In this document: positions 58,577 to 64,000 of the stretch, in pieces
Layout of the letters: every line of letters begins with the position of its first letter
How positions within the stretch are numbered: the stretch's first letter is position 1
Assembly: GCA_023078685.1 (NCBI GenBank)
Contig: JALGAS010000006.1
Location: 1,736,001 to 1,800,000, forward strand
Length of the DNA stretch: 64,000 nucleotides
Direction: 5' to 3'
Origin: Neopestalotiopsis rosae
Taxonomy: Eukaryota > Ascomycota > Sordariomycetes > Amphisphaeriales > Sporocadaceae
Made by a program: the position numbers and the translations under genes
The notes under the pieces: generated by a model
Told to the model about the DNA's origin: nothing
The model's input: only the letters and a program-made list of their open reading frames with translations
The model's database searches: none

Positions 58577-61500
58577 CGAACTCGATCGATTAGGCTGGTG
58601 TGTTTCTGGAGTACCACCACGACTTAGTCTTGAGAGGTCTTCCTCTTGGCAGGATGATTGACTCGGCAGGATGTTGCTGAGTAAAAAAAAAAGAAGGGTG
58701 AAGAAGAACCAAGAATTAAGGATTTATTATCTTGTGCCGATGGGGCTCAGAAAAAAAACCATAAAGCTCCGGCCACCATACAAGTGGGTAGTAATATTCA
58801 AATGAGTGTATGAATGATTAATGGTAAAGGAACGTGCCGAATGACCCGGAATTGTAAAGTTGTCTGAAGGTCCAGACGACGAAAGAGAGCAAAAGGGTAT
58901 AAAAAATAATGTGTCAAGGAGGGACAAACACACGTAGCGACTTGAGATCTAAGGTCTCTGGGGTTTATAATAAACTCCTTGCTCGCCAAGGAATCGGGGC
59001 GGCTGGATGGTAGTAGGTATCGTGGGAAAGTGAATGCGGGCCACTAGATACCGGGGCCTGTCTTGCCGGGGCAGGGCTAAGAAGAAAATAATTATGGGTG
59101 CCAGAAGATGCGAGGGAACAAAGGTAGACTCGCGATCTCAGACAGTAGTGGGAGGCTATTCGTAACCGTGGCTAACGCAGCCGACTTCATCTAGACGCAG
59201 ATGGGAAAAGGTTAAAATAGATAGGGGAGAGGCTACGAAATGGGAAACGGAGCAGGGGTTAACGAGAGCCAAGAGAAGAAAGAAAAATACAAATCAAAAA
59301 AACTATCTAGTCGTTCGTGGGAATCAGACACAGACACAGACACAGACACACATAGAGGACGGCACGGGAAGAAGGAGGAGCAAGGACCCAGCCAGACATG
59401 GCACAAATTGCAACATGCGAATCAGAAGAGAAGAAAATTTGGGCACGCGACGGGCCAACGACGGCCTCTCCAGCCAAGCAAAACCCAGAAGAGTGACTCG
59501 AATGGATACGGATACCGCGAAGAAAAAGGCCAAGCAAGATGAGGAACGGCATGGAGACTCTATTCCGCAGGGGCCTTGTCTGTGATCTGGCGGTTCTGGC
59601 AAAAAAAGAGGGAAAAAGTGGTACATAGGCCAGGAGTGGGCACGCGATCAGCTACTCAGGAGGGATTTGAGAGACGAAGCTTAATGCCAAAAAGAGATCT
59701 TTGCTATTGAAGATCCCATCCCATGTTGCTGGTTTGTACCAGGCTTGGCCAGGGTGACTTTGGTAACTTGGGGGTAAATTGCCCACTTGGGAGGCGACAC
59801 CAGCAGAAGGGTTCCAGTTGCTTAGTGTTCCACCGCCGAAGCCGCGTGCTCTTCCTTCGCCTTTTTCGTCGTTGTGTTTTATCTGCTTTTGCTGTCTTTG
59901 GCTGAATTTGCTGCTCTTGATTCCGCTTAGGTCAGGGACCGACCATACGCAAGCGTCTTGGCATTCTGGGGACCTTGTGCTTTTTATGGACCTTCTTCAC
60001 GGTACTTTTCAGGGCGGCCGGTAGTTAGCATGCAACTGGTAAGGGTGCGAAGTACCACTGGAGTACGGAGCAGATAACCAGGGTTCAAAATGGGGGTAAA
60101 AGTGAGAAGAGGAGGATGATGATGACGATGATGTTGAGATGCACATGATAACCAGGTTGTGTGTGCATGTATGTACATGGGAGAGAGCTGAGAGGCGTCG
60201 TAGGCTCGTAGCTACTCTATACTGTTGGACCAGGGGACCCAACGCTGGCAAGTGTCACATCAGTATGGCACATTCATCTCTTATCTTTCTTGTCTTTCTT
60301 CTCTTTTTTGTCTTTCCCTTGCATTCATCCATCATTATAATACCGTTGACATGACATGACATGTCGCGTGATGAGGCCGAGAAGAAGAAAATGACCTAGT
60401 AGTAGTGGTAATTAGAAAAAATTTAAGCTGCTTACCTTATCTTTATCCGCAAGAGTAGCGGGCACGGATCCAACGAGTGTATAGTCCAGCGTTCCCAGGC
60501 GATTGCCGTCATGACTGGCGAATCAAAAAGTCAATTGCCCCTTGCTGGTTCCCCCAAAAGCTCCTCAAGAGTCAAAGTTAGGTGGCCCCTCTCACGCGCC
60601 ATTGACAGCTAGCAGGCCCTGTAATACCGCCTGTAATATAGCTATCAGTTCTGTGTATGCGGGTTCCAGGTGCCTTGCATGGGGGGAGGCTCCAAGAGGC
60701 GTTCGTTTTCCGTACTTGCAGCACTTGCTGACTGTCCCTTGCAGTGGCCCTGCAGCCTGCATTTGCCTTGCACTTGCAGCCCAGTCCATAGTGGTCAAGC
60801 CAGTACTAGTGGCTAGCGGACCAGTGAAAACCCGCCTGGACAGCTGGCAGCTCCCACTTCAATACACTTGGTCTCCCACTAAAGAGCCCCTCTGCCCTCC
60901 AAAATCCTGGGCCCCACGAAACCAACAGCGGTCAGTCCCAAGCCAAGTGTGGAGAAAGAGCATAGGTAGCTCCTCTTTTCCTGTCTTCTAATAGAGATCT
61001 GCAAACTGACGATAAACTCTGAAGATAATTGTGGTCTTTCATCCCCATGTTCCTTTCTTCTCTCAATCTCCCGAGCGAGGATCGCACGGCGTAACCCGTA
61101 GTAATCCATGCCCGCCAGCCATGTACTCAAACGCCATTACGAGACCCCGTAACAATCGCCGCCATTCACCATTCACCATTCGCCTTTCAGCTCAGGAGTA
61201 ACAGGTACCATGTAGTAGTAGTGAAACTTTTTTTTCCATCTCTCTGCTTGTCTCTGAATTTGTTATCTCATATCCGATCTCTCGGCGACTATTATCGCGC
61301 CAGTCGGAAGTCCTTTTGGCGACACCGGATTTTAACAACTAGCATGGAGAGTATTATTGAAGCCATCTCCTTTTGCTCCAATGCATCATCAACTTTTTTT
61401 TTTCAGCTTCTCCATGATTGCCCAGTTTGTTGAGGCTAGATCTTGCGAAGGAAAAAAGATCCAGCTGAAAGAAAACAAGGCATACAATACAAGGCTTTTG

Positions 61501-62184
61501 CCCCTATATCAGATCTACACAAGAGGAACTGATACATAACATCTGATAGTCATATATCCATCCCGCACCTTATTAGACAAAACCAACCTTAAATCCACTC
61601 GCCGGTTTGGCTGGTTTCCTGCGACACTTGCCCCTTGCAGCATACAGCCTGGACAGTCAAAATTCAAGCAAGGGGAATAGGGTTGGTTATTGTCTAGAGA
61701 ACCCAGAAAAGTAAATTTCAATTGCGGCTCAGAATCCTTATTCCTTCGCGTCTGTATGTGTGCGTGTTTTGTTCTTTCACATTTTCTATCCACAAATCGT
61801 TCCTCAATTTGGGACTATCAGACTTCCGTTGCCCCTCCCGAGCGCCGACCGAGAAAAAGGTGATCATAAACTTGTGTCTAGTCAAGTGGGAAGTGGGATG
61901 GGATACTACCGTACTACCGAATAGTACCTTGACCATAGTCCCTATTAGTTGGGCGGGGACCCCCCTGTCCTCCAAGTGGATGCTCATATCTGATCACTAG
62001 ATCTATCATCAAAAGAACGCTTCCTTTCTTCCATCCACCCAGGTCATTCACTTACTCACGGATGGTCTTCTCTTCTTCCAGTCAGACGTCTCCAAGCACA
62101 GAGTCAGTCATCTAATTCTTGTTGACCTGAACTTACTGGATCAGTTATCCAGGACCGCTCCTTTACCTTGATTACACACACACC
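58577..62184. other. Long divergent intergenic region
   Basis: About 3.6 kb between the Stealth gene start and the acyltransferase start. It has only short frames and no motif. It contains a CAGACA microsatellite, listed separately, and pyrimidine-rich stretches near both ends that suit promoters. The size is larger than other gaps in the right half. Confidence 0.55.
59325..59350 (+). repeat. CAGACA hexamer microsatellite
   Basis: Four perfect copies of CAGACA plus CA, in non-coding DNA upstream of the Stealth gene. Confidence 0.75.
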
Positions 62185-63615
62185 ATGTATTCTTACAGTG
62201 CTGTCGCACCGCGCGAGGATGAAGAATCCCTTCTTCCGGGCTCGCCTATACTTTCACAAGAACAGCATCAGCGAAGCGCAGGACGCCGCTTTTGCTCAAT
62301 GCCGTCCATGGGCGAACTCGTAGCGAGGGCGCTCCTCTTCATGCGCCCAAGCTTCATGATGAGGTCGACTGCCGCGGCCGAGGGCTCGGAGAAGGTGGCA
62401 GCGACGAAAAAGCACGGCACCGAGTATCTCGACGGTGTTCGCGGTGTCGCCTCGCTCATTGTCCTGATCCTGCATTGGAGTCACATTCCCTACCCTGCTG
62501 TCAATGCAGGATGGGGATACCAAGGAAACACATCCATTTGGCTGCTGCCTTTTATCCGCATCATTCACTCTGGCGCCGCCATGGTTTCCGTCTTCTTCGT
62601 CATCTCCGGCTTCGTTTTGTCCCACCGCTACATTCAACGAATGCACCGCCGCGAATATGATGCGCTGTTTGCGTCACTCACATCCATCACATGGCGCCGA
62701 GCCATACGCCTCTTTCTCCCCGCCTTCGTCTCGAGTTTGATGGCTTTTGTATTTGCTTGTGTCGGCATCATCGTTGTACCCCACAAGGTCAATGGAGAGC
62801 CATTTGAGCACAGCTTCTCCGCCTACCTCGACTTCCTCGACGCCGAATCCAACCCGTGGGACTGGACTGCCGAGTTCTTTGGCTTCTACAACCCTCAGCT
62901 GTGGTCTATTGCGGTGGAATTCCGAGGCTCCATGATTGTGTTCCTCATGGTTTTGGCGCTTGCTAGAACTCGCACTAGCATCCGTATCGCGATCGAGACG
63001 TTCCTCACCATTCACTCATTCGGCCACAAGCGCTGGGATGTTGCTCTATTCATTACCGGTATGACTCTGGCCGAGCTGCAGGTTATCTTCCGCAAGCCTA
63101 CTAGCGGCTCCAGAATGAGACTCGTCAACGGCATATTGATCACGACCCTCATTATGGGCTTGTTCCTGGCGGGCTACCCCAGAGATGGCAACATCAAGAC
63201 GATTGGCTACATGTGGTCTAAGAACGTCTGGCCATACTCTGCCTACCGCCGCCGTTTCTGGATCGCCATCGGCTCGATCCTGATTGTCGGGCCCATGGCC
63301 TTTTTGCCCTCGGTGCAGGCCATCTTCCTCACCCGACCTATTCGATACCTCGGACGCATCAGTTTCGCTCTGTACCTCACCCACGGTCTCGGAAACCGAA
63401 CGGTCGGCAAGTGGCTCCTCAATGCGTGCTGGGACTACATTGGCAAGGACGGTTTCTGGCCTTACACCATCAGCTTCATTGTCTCGACGAGTCTCTATTT
63501 CCCGTTTATTTTCTGGATTTCCGACATGTTCTGGAGGGCCGTTGATGTGCCCTCGACCGACTTGGCCAAGAGACTGGAAAAGTGGTGCTCTTCGCCTGCT
63601 GAGCCTGACAGGTGA
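62185..63615 (+). CDS. Membrane acyltransferase, acyltransferase-3 (OafA-like) family
   Basis: Integral membrane enzyme that moves acyl groups (often acetyl) onto sugars or small molecules. It is intronless, 476 aa. After a polar N-terminus of about 75 residues, the catalytic region starts with EYLDGVRGVASLIVLILHWSH; Arg86 and His97 match the conserved R-x10-H of acyltransferase-3 proteins. About ten hydrophobic segments follow, including SVFFVISGFVLSHRY and the late RPIRYLGRISFALYLTHG, both typical of the family. The start at 62185 is the first ATG, behind a pyrimidine-rich leader. Substrate is unknown; in fungi related genes act in wall or secondary metabolism. Confidence 0.88.
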   Translation: MYSYSAVAPREDEESLLPGSPILSQEQHQRSAGRRFCSMPSMGELVARALLFMRPSFMMRSTAAAEGSEKVAATKKHGTEYLDGVRGVASLIVLILHWSHIPYPAVNAGWGYQGNTSIWLLPFIRIIHSGAAMVSVFFVISGFVLSHRYIQRMHRREYDALFASLTSITWRRAIRLFLPAFVSSLMAFVFACVGIIVVPHKVNGEPFEHSFSAYLDFLDAESNPWDWTAEFFGFYNPQLWSIAVEFRGSMIVFLMVLALARTRTSIRIAIETFLTIHSFGHKRWDVALFITGMTLAELQVIFRKPTSGSRMRLVNGILITTLIMGLFLAGYPRDGNIKTIGYMWSKNVWPYSAYRRRFWIAIGSILIVGPMAFLPSVQAIFLTRPIRYLGRISFALYLTHGLGNRTVGKWLLNACWDYIGKDGFWPYTISFIVSTSLYFPFIFWISDMFWRAVDVPSTDLAKRLEKWCSSPAEPDR

Positions 63616-64000
63616 TTGCTCCAAGCACGTCAATAATTTTTTAACGTGCAGTTTTGTTTCTGTGCATAGCTATGTAAAATTAGATTTACGCGGGTATTTC
63701 TCTCTGAAGAGATTGCTTCTCATGGTACAAGGATAGCGACGATAATGTGCATGGGGGTCGACATTGGTACTCTCACTCGAGATTCTCTTCTTCTTTTTCA
63801 TTTTCATGGCGTTGTAAGGCAGAAAAATACAAATGAGTTCAAATGTTCAAATGTTCAAAATCATTGTCTCCGCAACCTTTGTGTGAACCCTGCAAAATAT
63901 GGACGAGAACGGCTGCAAGCAACCCTGTTGAAGTCGTCACCAAAATGAGCTCTGACCTTTAAAACCCCTGGTGCAACTACGCACCTCACCCCACGTATTT
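63616..64000. other. Downstream region to the window edge
   Basis: 385 bp after the acyltransferase stop. A 67-codon open frame (63745-63948) has no motif and lies where the 3' UTR should be. Nothing else is seen. Confidence 0.5.

Overview
The window is nuclear DNA of a filamentous ascomycete, most likely a Sordariomycete and plausibly Hypocreales. Signs of this are short GT-AG introns (about 50-100 bp) with CT(A/G)AC-type branch sites, pyrimidine-rich leaders, many CTACC-type motifs between genes, and a gene set (PL1 pectate lyase, PIR-type wall protein, Rsm1, Kar5, fungal Stealth protein) that is typically fungal. The species cannot be named from this sequence. I found no rRNA, tRNA, CRISPR array or intact transposon.

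Left part, 1-25.3 kb: sparse and accessory-like. It holds a truncated ADGF-type adenosine deaminase (minus strand, running off the left edge), a small secreted PhiA/IgE-binding-like protein, a secreted pectate lyase, an unusual palindromic element at 9867-10137, a C2H2 zinc-finger protein and a PIR/GPI cell-wall glycoprotein. Then come about 11.6 kb (13771-25336) in which I see no convincing gene. Several products here are predicted to be outside the cell or in the wall.

Right part, 25.3-64 kb: denser, mostly housekeeping or membrane genes, often in divergent or convergent pairs. In order: WBP4/FBP21-like U1-type zinc-finger spliceosomal protein and KAP123 importin (divergent); RNase T2 (convergent with KAP123); a small secreted protein; a Ccc2-like copper P-type ATPase; Rsm1/NIPA C3HC zinc-finger protein (convergent with the ATPase); Met22/Hal2 nucleotidase (divergent from Rsm1); mitochondrial ribosomal protein uL6m (convergent with Met22); Kar5 nuclear-fusion protein (divergent from uL6m); a 16-exon ABCC transporter (convergent with Kar5); a seven-TM orphan membrane protein; a Stealth-family phosphotransferase with an EF-hand; and an acyltransferase-3 membrane enzyme.

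Exon-intron models were built by hand. Their reading phases close exactly for every multi-exon gene (the ABCC model gives 1501 aa over 16 exons), but they are not backed by transcripts. I see no clustered multi-gene system that is clearly new. The most unusual items are the nested palindrome at 9867-10137, the reversed PIR domain order, the myristoylation-like N-terminus on the ADGF deaminase, and the gene desert.
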